NCBI GenBank assembly: GCA_963739985.1
Contig: CAVUCE010000022.1
Span: forward strand, 372,001-436,000
Origin: CAVUCE01 sp963739985
GTDB taxonomy: Bacteria > Bacteroidota > Ignavibacteria > Ignavibacteriales > Ignavibacteriaceae
Length of the DNA: 64,000 nucleotides
Reading direction: 5' to 3'
Shown: positions 26,154 through 33,660 of the stretch, in pieces
Numbering within the stretch: position 1 is the first letter of the stretch
Layout of the letters: each line of letters starts with the position of its first letter
Notes under the pieces: generated by a model
Seen by the model: the letters and a program-made list of their open reading frames with translations, nothing else
What the model was told of the DNA's origin: nothing
The model's database searches: none
Translations under genes and position numbers: made by a program

Positions 26154-28361
26154 ATGGGGATAAATAATTTTTCTCTTCTTAGAGATAATCAATTTGCTGC
26201 ACTTGGATTTGATGCAGATATTTTAAAGGATGATAATCAGCCGTTGGATTTCATTCTTAAATCTATTGCGGATTTTTCGCTCAGAGTAAATTCTGAAGGG
26301 AAAATTCTAAAAATCATACAGCCTCAGATAAATCTGGTCCTCAAAGATAAAACCTTTCAAGAGTTGATTGGTGTAGATGAGTATTTACGCAATGAGATAG
26401 CTTATAAAATATTATTTGCAATTAAGTGGCTGCGTTCTTCTCAAGACTCTCCAGAATATTTTACGCATTTCAAAGTTAGTGAAATTATATATAGTCTTCG
26501 TGTAATTAAAATAAGCGATAGCGAATTTGCATGCATTGGAACAGTTACAGAAACCGACAGCAAATCGGCAAAAAATTTTAATTTACTTAAACTCGCACTT
26601 GAACTCTCAACAAACGCTTGCATCATAACAGATATAGAAGGCAATATTATCTGGTCGAATAATTCATTCACCGAAATATCTGGTTATACAAAAGATGAAG
26701 TAAAAGGAAAAAATCCGAGATTATTAAAATCCGGTTTGCACGAAAAACAATTTTATACTGAAATGTGGCAAACCATTTTATCCGGAAGTGCTTGGCAAGG
26801 TATAATTTATAATAAACGAAAAAATGGTGAGATTTATCTTGATAAACAATCAATAACTCCAATATTTAATAGTCAAAACCAGATTGTTAACTTTATTGCA
26901 TTAAAGGAAAAATTTATTGGAGAAAAAGAGCTTGAAGAAGAAATTGAACAATTTTCAAAACTTCTTGAGATGCTTTCCGATACAGTTATTTTCACAGATC
27001 CCGATTTTAGAATTATTTCATGGGATGATAAAACTCAAAGTATTTATGGATTCAAATCCCACGAGGTTAAATATCATCATATAGCCTATATACTGAATTC
27101 TAAAAATGAATATAACTTTAATGAAAAAACCTTAAAGAAACTTAGTACTTCAAATAAGCATGTATTTAATGATGTTCATGTTTTTAAAAACGGTGAAAAA
27201 ATTTATGTTGAATCAACTGTTTCAGGAGTATTTAATAGACGTAATGAACTGATTGGTTATGCTACGCTCCATAGAGACATTTCCAACCAAATTATTCTTG
27301 AGGATGAACTAAAAACAAAAGAAGATTTAATTAAATCATTTTTCCATTCTTCCGGAGATTTACTATTTGTTTGGGATAAAAAATTTAATTTTCTTCTTTA
27401 TAATGATACTGTATTTGAATTATTTAAAGAATTCCCGGAAAATTTAACTGATAAAAATTTGGGAGACTTCATAAATCATTATCCCGATGTTGTTAATAAA
27501 TTTAAGAAAATGATTAGGGCAGTTTTTGAGTTTGGAGGAAGCCCGAATTTTGAGAGTGTTTATATAATAAAAGATAATGTAATTATTGGCGATTCATATT
27601 TCTTCCCGTTAAAAGATACCCGGGAAGAGATTTATGCAGTAGGTTTAATTCTTAAAGATATAACTGATCAAAAGAAAAATGAAGAAAAAATTATTGAAGA
27701 TAGAAAATTGACTTTGATTGGTAAAATGGCAGCCTATATAACTCATGAAATGAAAACGCCTTTAAATTCGATTAAAATGAATATTGATTTACTAAAAGAA
27801 TCATTAATTTTGACCGATACGCATGAAAAATCATTTAATATAATTCAGAAAGAAACTAATAGACTATCAAAGCTTCTTCAAAATGTATTGCAATTTTCTC
27901 GTGTTAGACCTACGGTGTATAAAGATATAAATTTATATGATATTATAGAATCGATTAAAACTTTACTTGAGCCGTATTTAAACAAAAAAAGAATTATACT
28001 TCTTAATGAAATACATAACATTACTATTTGGGGAAACGCTCGAGAACTGGAATCTATTTTTATTCATTTGATAGAAAATTCAATTGACGCTATTGAAGAA
28101 GATGGCGAAATAAAACTTTGGTCGGTGCACGAACCTGAAAACAGTTACTTTAAAGTTTATATTCAAGATAATGGTTGCGGAATAAAAGAAGAATCTAATA
28201 TTTTTGAACCATTTTATACTACAAAAAATACAGGTACCGGTTTAGGATTGGCAATTGTTTTAAATATGTTAAAAAATCATAATGCAGAAATTTCATTGAT
28301 ATCCTCTAAACCTGAACAAACAGTTTTCGAAATTAAATTCAGACTTCAGAAAAATGGATAA
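26154..28361 (+). CDS. Cytosolic PAS-domain histidine kinase (NtrB-like)
   Basis: A 735-residue soluble sensor kinase without transmembrane segments. At least three PAS domains can be seen: about 145-260 (ACIITDIEGNIIWSNNSF and GYTKDEVKGKNPRLLKSG), about 268-385 (TVIFTDPDFRIISWDDKT) and about 393-500. HisKA follows, with the phospho-acceptor His in YITHEMKTPLNSI. The HATPase has DNGCGIKEES and TKNTGTGLGLAIVLNML, a G2 box typical of NtrB/AtoS-like kinases. The RBS (CGGGG) lies five bases before the ATG. Its last codons overlap the start of the NtrC-type regulator by 8 bases, so the two are translationally coupled partners. The signal is unknown; PAS domains suggest an internal redox or small-molecule cue. 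Confidence 0.9.
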   Translation: MGINNFSLLRDNQFAALGFDADILKDDNQPLDFILKSIADFSLRVNSEGKILKIIQPQINLVLKDKTFQELIGVDEYLRNEIAYKILFAIKWLRSSQDSPEYFTHFKVSEIIYSLRVIKISDSEFACIGTVTETDSKSAKNFNLLKLALELSTNACIITDIEGNIIWSNNSFTEISGYTKDEVKGKNPRLLKSGLHEKQFYTEMWQTILSGSAWQGIIYNKRKNGEIYLDKQSITPIFNSQNQIVNFIALKEKFIGEKELEEEIEQFSKLLEMLSDTVIFTDPDFRIISWDDKTQSIYGFKSHEVKYHHIAYILNSKNEYNFNEKTLKKLSTSNKHVFNDVHVFKNGEKIYVESTVSGVFNRRNELIGYATLHRDISNQIILEDELKTKEDLIKSFFHSSGDLLFVWDKKFNFLLYNDTVFELFKEFPENLTDKNLGDFINHYPDVVNKFKKMIRAVFEFGGSPNFESVYIIKDNVIIGDSYFFPLKDTREEIYAVGLILKDITDQKKNEEKIIEDRKLTLIGKMAAYITHEMKTPLNSIKMNIDLLKESLILTDTHEKSFNIIQKETNRLSKLLQNVLQFSRVRPTVYKDINLYDIIESIKTLLEPYLNKKRIILLNEIHNITIWGNARELESIFIHLIENSIDAIEEDGEIKLWSVHEPENSYFKVYIQDNGCGIKEESNIFEPFYTTKNTGTGLGLAIVLNMLKNHNAEISLISSKPEQTVFEIKFRLQKNG

Positions 28362-29709
28362 AGAAAAAATACTCGTAATAGATGATGATGAATCGACAAG
28401 AGACAGCCTAGAGTTGTTTCTGAATAAGTTAAATTATACACCAATTTTGGCAGCCGATGCTAAAGAAGGTTTAGAAGTATTCCAGAGGGAACGTCCGGAT
28501 TTGGTAATTAGTGATTTGATGCTTCCCGGCGATGATGGAATATCAGTTATGCAAAAGGTTAAAGAGTTTGATGATAAAATTCCGGTAATTATTATCACGG
28601 CGTTTGAAGACATGGACACAACAATTAAAGCTATGCAATTAGGAGCTTATGATTATATTGAAAAGCCGTTAGATATTTCAAGACTAAAATTTATTATAGT
28701 TCGTGCTTTAGAAACTAGTTATTTAAGTAGAAAATTAGAATCTGTTACCAGTTACATTACTGAGGAAAGTTTTTCCGAAAACCAAATAATTGGAAAAGCT
28801 CCGCAAATAAGAGAGATATTAAAAAGGATAGGACAAATATCTTCCAACCGCGTTAATGTTTTAATTAATGGTGAAAGTGGAACAGGAAAAGAATTAATAA
28901 GTCGAGTAATCCATTTTTCCGGTGTAACAAGCAGTCAACCATTTATAGCTGTAAACTCTGCTGCCCTTCCGGAAAATTTACTTGAAAGCGAACTATTCGG
29001 TCATGAGAAAGGATCTTTTACAGGAGCGATAAGAGAAAAGAAGGGCAAATTTGAATTAGCCGGCGACGGCACAATATTTCTTGATGAAATATCTGAAATA
29101 ACACCTAATCTTCAAGTAAAATTGCTACGAGTTATACAGGAACGAGAATTTGAAAGAGTCGGGGGAGAAAAAATTATTCCGATGAAAGCGCGCATTATAG
29201 CTGCTACAAATAGAAACCTGGAAGAACTTGTGGCATCTGGAAAATTCCGTGAAGATTTGTATTACAGGTTAAACGTTTTTACAATAAAAGTTCCGGCACT
29301 TAGAGAAAGAAAACAGGATATACCAACTCTGGTTGTTCATTTTTTGGCAAAGATTAATAGAGAATTGCATAAAAAAGTAGTTAAAATACCTTACGAAGTT
29401 ATTGATATGTTGCAGAATTATGAATGGGTTGGGAATGTTCGTGAATTAGAAAATACACTTAAACAGGCAGTTGTACTTGCAAAAGGAGAAGTGTTAGAAA
29501 AAGAAAATATTTTACTTCATCATAAATCACCTCAAACTTCAAGTTCTTCAGAAAACCAAGATCTTAGTTTAGCTGCAATAGAAAAAGAACATATAATAAA
29601 TGTACTGCAAAAAGTAAAGTGGGATAAAAAAGAAGCTTCACGTGTTCTAAAAATTTCTCGCCAAACACTATATAACAAACTAAAAGCTTACTCTATAACG
29701 CAGAATTAA
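28354..29709 (+). CDS. NtrC-family sigma-54-dependent response regulator
   Basis: A 451-residue enhancer-binding protein. The receiver domain (1-120) has phospho-acceptor D54 (LVISDLMLPG). The AAA+ domain (about 143-380) has Walker A GESGTGKE (173-180), the sigma-54 contact loop as GSFTGA (220-225, Ser in place of the usual Ala), Walker B TIFLDE and the arginine-finger region FREDLYYRLNVF. A Fis-type helix-turn-helix closes the protein (about 412-451, with ASRVLKISRQTLYNKLKAY). It activates RNA polymerase carrying sigma-54. Encoded overlapping the PAS kinase, it lies immediately upstream of a candidate sigma-54 promoter and the curli-like genes, so these are its likely targets. Confidence 0.94.
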   Translation: MDKEKILVIDDDESTRDSLELFLNKLNYTPILAADAKEGLEVFQRERPDLVISDLMLPGDDGISVMQKVKEFDDKIPVIIITAFEDMDTTIKAMQLGAYDYIEKPLDISRLKFIIVRALETSYLSRKLESVTSYITEESFSENQIIGKAPQIREILKRIGQISSNRVNVLINGESGTGKELISRVIHFSGVTSSQPFIAVNSAALPENLLESELFGHEKGSFTGAIREKKGKFELAGDGTIFLDEISEITPNLQVKLLRVIQEREFERVGGEKIIPMKARIIAATNRNLEELVASGKFREDLYYRLNVFTIKVPALRERKQDIPTLVVHFLAKINRELHKKVVKIPYEVIDMLQNYEWVGNVRELENTLKQAVVLAKGEVLEKENILLHHKSPQTSSSSENQDLSLAAIEKEHIINVLQKVKWDKKEASRVLKISRQTLYNKLKAYSITQN

Positions 29710-29836
29710 ATTTAAAATATTAGTTAAGTGTACCATTTTAATATTTCCATTTTTAATCGCCCTTTCTGCTAGTTAATTATAATTATTAAGCTTAAGTAAT
29801 GCCGCTTAAATTAAAAAATTAACGTGTCCAAATTTT

Positions 29837-29852
29837 GTCATTTCCAAATGTC
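29837..29852 (+). promoter_or_regulatory. Imperfect dyad, candidate enhancer site for the NtrC-type regulator
   Basis: GTCATTTCCAAATGTC is a 16-base dyad with one mismatched pair (GTCATTT and AAATGTC around CC). A partial related sequence, GTGTCCAAATTTTGTC, overlaps its left side. It lies about 75-90 bases upstream of the candidate -24 element, the usual position for a sigma-54 enhancer. It was identified by eye only. Confidence 0.35.
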
Positions 29853-29924
29853 CATAAAATTTACTTCTTTCATTTAGTTTCTGATAAATTGATCGAAATT
29901 GATTGATTTTAGCAATTATTTTTT

Positions 29925-29940
29925 TGGCACTCCCTTTGAT
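29925..29940 (+). promoter_or_regulatory. Candidate sigma-54 (-24/-12) promoter for the curli-like locus
   Basis: TGGCAC-N5-TTGAT gives GG (29926-29927), then ten bases, then GA (29938-29939). This matches the sigma-54 consensus TGGCAC-N5-TTGCW except for A in place of the final C of the -12 GC. Transcription would start near 29951, about 55 bases before the CheW-like gene. Its position just downstream of an NtrC-type activator gene supports function. Confidence 0.5.
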
Positions 29941-30006
29941 CTATAACACGCATAATCCTGGGGGATAATACCTCTCTTTTCATAAATATAAAAACAAAAG
30001 TGCTTC

Positions 30007-30516
30007 ATGGATATAATTGACAGTACTCTTGATTCGCTTAGAGGGATAATAATATTCAATATTGGGTCAAAGGAATATTGTACAGACATTAAGAATGTTG
30101 TTACAATAATGAAACCGGCTGAATTAAAAATATTTAAAGCAAAAAACAGCGAAGATCCCGAAGCCCATTATAATGACAATCAATTTAAACTGATTGATAT
30201 ACAATTTTTATATGAATATCCCGCGATCAAAGTTGATGATAATACCCGGATAATTCTGTTTGAGGCTTTTGGCAAGCACTTTGGATTTTATGTTAACAAA
30301 GTAATTGAAATAATTACTATTGATAAAATTTTTCTTGAAAAAGGCCTTGACATAATCCCGATAAACAATATTCCATATGTTTCGGAAATATTGAAATTGC
30401 AAGAAAGAGAAATTTTAATTCCGCATTTTGAAAGATTTTCTAAAGACTTGGCTAGGCTGAAGGGGAGCAGTTTAGTCAAGGACCTTAAAAGAAACAGCTT
30501 TTTCCAATTGCTTTAA
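30007..30516 (+). CDS. Stand-alone CheW-like domain protein
   Basis: A 169-residue protein whose whole length reads as one CheW-like (SH3-pair) domain: LRGIIIFNIGSKEYCTDIKN as the first strands, LKIFKAKNSEDPEAHYNDNQFKLIDIQFLY in the middle, and TRIILFEAFGKHFGFYVNKV followed by ILIPHFERF at the end. CheW couples chemoreceptors to CheA kinase. Here no cheA, cheY or receptor gene is near, and the gene is the first of the probable sigma-54-driven transcript leading into csgE, csgF and csgG. It may tie fibre production to a chemosensory array or act as an orphan adaptor. Cytosolic; no signal peptide. The family assignment is fair, the role unknown. Confidence 0.75.
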   Translation: MDIIDSTLDSLRGIIIFNIGSKEYCTDIKNVVTIMKPAELKIFKAKNSEDPEAHYNDNQFKLIDIQFLYEYPAIKVDDNTRIILFEAFGKHFGFYVNKVIEIITIDKIFLEKGLDIIPINNIPYVSEILKLQEREILIPHFERFSKDLARLKGSSLVKDLKRNSFFQLL

Positions 30517-30543
30517 GTAATAATATTCAGCTGTTAAAAAAGT

Positions 30544-31467
30544 ATGATGAAAAAAATATTAAAATATTATATGAAATCTTTAGCAAACTTAAATATAGCC
30601 TTAATAATGTTCTTGGTTCTGGGTAATAGCATATCTTTTGCGCAAAGTTCTGATTCCCTGAACAACTTTACAAATTTTAAAGGCGCTATAGATTCCCTTT
30701 TCCATAAGATTTCAAATGCAGAAATATCAGAGAAAGATGCAATAAACCAATTGAGTTTATTAAACACGAGTCCGTTAAGTCAGGCAAAAGTATTCCAGAC
30801 AGTATTGAAGTCAATACTTCCCTCAATGATAAAAGGCTTAAATAATTTGAAGGATACGACAATTACTTATAGAGTAAAAAAAGGCGATAATCTTTGGGGA
30901 ATTGCTGACATGTATCTGAGAAATGCATTGAATTGGCCAAGAATATTTAGAATAAATAAAGTAAAGATTAAAAACCCGGATCTTATTTTTCCGGACCAGA
31001 TAATTGAAATTCCAATAACTTATGAAAAGCGCCCAAGTATAATTGACTCTGTAAGTATGGCTGAAATGGAAAAAGTTAGAAGTGTAAAGAAAAATCAAGT
31101 TATAGCACCAAAGGTCAAAAAACTTGATGCTTTAGACATTGAAATTGACAACTTAGTTGTGGATGAAACTCAAAGTAAAATTGGTAAAGATTTCTCTGAT
31201 TTCTTTTATAAATATTGGGTTCCGCCTTTAGATATAACAAACTATACTATCACAATATCGGAAAAACCTTTACCAAGTTTAGGAAGCCAGATTACAATCG
31301 AATTAAATGATATGGTAGTATTTCAACGAGTTATTCAACCAAAATACGATACCATAGATCAATCGGCAAAAGATGGAATTCAAACAGTTCTTGCTTATTT
31401 ATATAACTATCAACAAGTAAAAGAAAATTTAGAAGGTGAAGACCTCAAAGGATCCGGGGTTTTCTAA
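30544..31467 (+). CDS. csgE: LysM-CsgE fusion protein, curli accessory factor
   Basis: A 307-residue exported protein. The signal peptide or membrane anchor is residues 15-34 (ending SISFAQ), after a basic start. A helical region (about 38-100) is followed by a LysM peptidoglycan-binding domain (about 107-158: TYRVKKGDNLWGIADMYL, then NPDLIFPDQIIEIP) and a charged linker. A complete CsgE domain closes the protein (about 200-300). It has LVVDETQSKIGKDFSDFFY, YTITISEKPLPSLGSQITIE and VVFQRVIQPK, which match E. coli CsgE motifs (IGHDFYRAF, LTINERPSARWGSWITI, VIFQTFLFP). CsgE is the periplasmic cap that delivers CsgA to the CsgG channel. The known protein has no LysM, so this fusion probably tethers the cap to peptidoglycan. 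csgF follows 25 bases downstream. Confidence 0.9.
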   Translation: MMKKILKYYMKSLANLNIALIMFLVLGNSISFAQSSDSLNNFTNFKGAIDSLFHKISNAEISEKDAINQLSLLNTSPLSQAKVFQTVLKSILPSMIKGLNNLKDTTITYRVKKGDNLWGIADMYLRNALNWPRIFRINKVKIKNPDLIFPDQIIEIPITYEKRPSIIDSVSMAEMEKVRSVKKNQVIAPKVKKLDALDIEIDNLVVDETQSKIGKDFSDFFYKYWVPPLDITNYTITISEKPLPSLGSQITIELNDMVVFQRVIQPKYDTIDQSAKDGIQTVLAYLYNYQQVKENLEGEDLKGSGVF

Positions 31468-31492
31468 AGATTACTTAAACGCTGAGGAATAT

Positions 31493-31927
31493 ATGTTTAA
31501 ATCAAAGCTCAAATTTTTATTTCTAATATTGTTCATAATTGCATGTGGGAAAGTTACATCCGCACAACAATTAGTTTACCATCCTGTTAACCCATCATTC
31601 GGTGGAAATCCATATAATGCATCATGGCTATTGAGTGAAGCACAAGCACAGAATACATTGACCGATGGTGGTTCCAGCTCATATAACCCTTACTCTTCAA
31701 ATCCGCTGGATGATTTTAAAGCTAGTTTAAATAGACAAATCTTGAGTCAAATCTCACGAAATCTTTTAAACAGCACTCTAGGAACCGATGGTACAACTTT
31801 TAAACCGGGTCATTATGAAATCGGTGATTATTCAATAGATATAGTTAACGGTGATCAAGGCGTTGACATAACGATCATGGATTTAACTAACGGCAGCCAA
31901 ACCAATATTGTTGTTCCTAATTTCTAA
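31493..31927 (+). CDS. csgF: Curli assembly protein CsgF
   Basis: A 144-residue exported protein. I chose the ATG at 31493 because GAGGAA precedes it and it opens a good signal peptide (MFKSKLKFLFLILF, cleaved near SAQQ); an upstream ATG at 31436 would overlap csgE without a signal. The mature N-terminus, LVYHPVNPSFGGNPYNASWL then SEAQAQN, is the CsgF hallmark (E. coli [24 protein letters not shown]), the segment that inserts into the CsgG pore. The middle (LDDFKASLNRQILSQISRNL) and the C-terminal strands (IGDYSIDIVNGDQGVDITIM) also match. CsgF extends the channel outside the cell and attaches the nucleator. It ends 2 bases before csgG. Confidence 0.93.
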   Translation: MFKSKLKFLFLILFIIACGKVTSAQQLVYHPVNPSFGGNPYNASWLLSEAQAQNTLTDGGSSSYNPYSSNPLDDFKASLNRQILSQISRNLLNSTLGTDGTTFKPGHYEIGDYSIDIVNGDQGVDITIMDLTNGSQTNIVVPNF

Positions 31928-31929
31928 AT

Positions 31930-33330
31930 ATGAGTTTAAACATGAATCATACTATCACTAAATATTTACTAGTTGCTTTAATAATTTCGTTAACCGGTTG
32001 CGGTTATTATGATATCCCGTTAAAGACTACTCCTGCTAAATTAGGCGCTCCTACAGTTACTTATAAAGAGTTAACAGCTATGCCGATGCCTAAAGAAAAA
32101 GTGGTTGCTACTGTTTATAAGTTCAGAGATCAATCCGGACAATATAAGGCATCGGACAACGGAACAACATGGTCAACCGCTGTAACACAAGGAGGAACTT
32201 CAATATTATTAAAGGCACTTGAAGATTCAGGTTGGTTTGTACCGATTGAAAGAGAAGGTTTATCTGATCTGTTAAATGAAAGAAAGATTATTAGATCCAG
32301 TCGTGAAAACTTTGCACAGGAATCAGGGAAAAAGATGGAAAACCTTCCTCCCCTACTTTACGCCGGAATTATTCTTGAAGGCGGAATTATATCCTATGAA
32401 ACTAATATAATGACGGGCGGAATGGGTGTTAAATATTTTGGAACCGGAGCTTCCGGTGAATATAGACAAGATCAAGTTACAATTTATTTGAGAGCTATTT
32501 CAACACAAACAGGAAGAATCCTTAAGACTGTTTATACAACAAAGACCATTCTTTCACAAATGGTTGATGTTGGATTATTCAAGTTTGTAAAAGTAAGCAG
32601 ATTGCTGGAAGCCGAAACCGGATATAGTGCTAATGAACCTGTTGTTATGTGCGTTACTGAAGCAATTGAAAAAGCAGTTCTAAGTCTAATTATTGAGGGA
32701 ATTAAAGATAACTTATGGCAGTTAAATAATCCGGCGGACATTAATTCAAAAATAATTGAAGAATACAATAAAGAAAAAGCTGATAATACCGCAACAAATT
32801 ATGCAAACGAGTCAACAACTGAAGGAACAAAAGGTGTTGGTTTAAGTTTTAACTTCAGTCCGCAAATTTATTCCGGTGACTACAGCAACAGCCTGATTAC
32901 CGGGGGTGTTAACGCTTCTATCAGCAATACTTTTAGCAAAGATTTTTCCATTCAACTTAATGCAGGTGCCGGAACCTTAAGGGCAGGAAAATATTTCGAT
33001 TCAAAAATTACATATATCGGTTTGGCAGCTAAAGAAAATTTTGTTCCCGACAGTAAATTTTCCCCTTACTTAATATTAGGAGTTGGAGCAACATACAGAA
33101 GTTCTTTAGTTGTTAATTCCGTACAAAATTACAATAACAAAATTGGTTGGTTTTTCTCAATTAACAGCGGACTCGGTTTTGAGTTTAAGCTACTTAATAA
33201 TTTTTATTTCAACACGGCGGTAATTAATCATTACTTCTTCACGGATAAACTAGATGGAGTAGATCAAGGGAATTTATATGATTATTACTGGACCGGGCAA
33301 ATGGGTTTTACGTACTATATACAATTTTAA
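31930..33330 (+). CDS. csgG: Curli secretion channel CsgG with extra C-terminal beta-barrel-like domain
   Basis: A 466-residue lipoprotein (lipobox SLTGC, Cys24). Residues about 32-275 are a full CsgG: TYKELTAMPMPKEKVVATVY, FRDQSGQYK, GWFVPIEREGLSDLLNERKI, GGIISYETNIMTGGMGVKYF, then QDQVTIYLRA, KTILSQ and GYSANEPV. The Tyr/Asn/Phe constriction-loop region is represented (FRDQSGQYKASDNGTTWST). CsgG forms the nonameric outer-membrane pore that exports curlins. Beyond the normal end there are about 170 further residues (about 300-466) of alternating aromatic beta-strands ending YYIQF, like an OmpA/OmpW-type outer-membrane domain with a C-terminal Phe. That extension is absent from E. coli CsgG (277 residues). 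Part of the csgE-csgF-csgG run. Confidence 0.93.
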   Translation: MSLNMNHTITKYLLVALIISLTGCGYYDIPLKTTPAKLGAPTVTYKELTAMPMPKEKVVATVYKFRDQSGQYKASDNGTTWSTAVTQGGTSILLKALEDSGWFVPIEREGLSDLLNERKIIRSSRENFAQESGKKMENLPPLLYAGIILEGGIISYETNIMTGGMGVKYFGTGASGEYRQDQVTIYLRAISTQTGRILKTVYTTKTILSQMVDVGLFKFVKVSRLLEAETGYSANEPVVMCVTEAIEKAVLSLIIEGIKDNLWQLNNPADINSKIIEEYNKEKADNTATNYANESTTEGTKGVGLSFNFSPQIYSGDYSNSLITGGVNASISNTFSKDFSIQLNAGAGTLRAGKYFDSKITYIGLAAKENFVPDSKFSPYLILGVGATYRSSLVVNSVQNYNNKIGWFFSINSGLGFEFKLLNNFYFNTAVINHYFFTDKLDGVDQGNLYDYYWTGQMGFTYYIQF

Positions 33331-33660
33331 ATAACAAAATAATTAGAAAACGAAGATCAGCTGCTAAAAGGGGGTGATTGTAAGCTGACTGTAATTTGTT
33401 CTTTCTTTGGCAATTAAGTTATCAGCATACTTGGGAATTTAACGGGTAGCGGATGAGCTCCTCTAATCTATAATAGATTAGTTTGCGCGGAAACTCAAAC
33501 GCCGCCCCAAATCTTAGCTAAAATAACTTAAAATTTGCAAAAAATGCAATTATTTAAAGCTAAGAGTGATTCCGGTTGCCAAATGCTATGCAGAAAATTC
33601 AACTAAATGTTGAATTAATTTTAATAATTCTATTTCAATTATAAATTTGAGGGAATTCAA
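33331..33660 (+). other. 330-base leader between csgG and the first curlin gene, with structured RNA potential
   Basis: No gene is visible. A GC-richer island (33444-33508) can fold as a closed element: GGG-(TA)-GCGG with CCGCCCC, an inner TGAG/CTCA pair and a perfect 8-bp hairpin CTAATCTA/TAGATTAG (33463-33481). A second long hairpin follows at 33513-33564. Neither is followed by a T tract. It could be a 5' leader regulator or an mRNA-stabilising structure; I do not recognise a known riboswitch class. Only the folding potential is seen directly. Confidence 0.5.
33513..33564 (+). repeat. Long inverted repeat upstream of the first curlin gene
   Basis: CTTAGCT pairs with AGCTAAG, AAATAA with TTATTT, and TTGCA with TGCAA around an A5 loop, giving a bulged hairpin of about 18 bp. 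It has no T tract downstream, so it is more likely an mRNA structure or operator than a terminator. Confidence 0.6.

Noticed and set aside
26138..26167. Nine-codon ATG frame overlapping the PAS kinase start, as a leader peptide
   Set aside because: No ribosome site precedes it, and the GGGG inside it serves as the RBS for the kinase; likely accidental.
33444..33508. Possible c-di-GMP riboswitch or hammerhead ribozyme upstream of the curlins (GGTAGCGG, GGATGAG and GGAAAC elements)
   Set aside because: The GEMM core (CACAGGGCAAACC) and the closing TACC are absent, and the hammerhead core CUGAUGA is not matched. It is kept only as an unclassified structured region.
33642..33649. TAAATTTG as a Bacteroidota -7 promoter box for the first curlin gene
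   Set aside because: It ends only about 11 bases before the ATG, so the transcript would lack the GAGGGA ribosome site that is clearly present.
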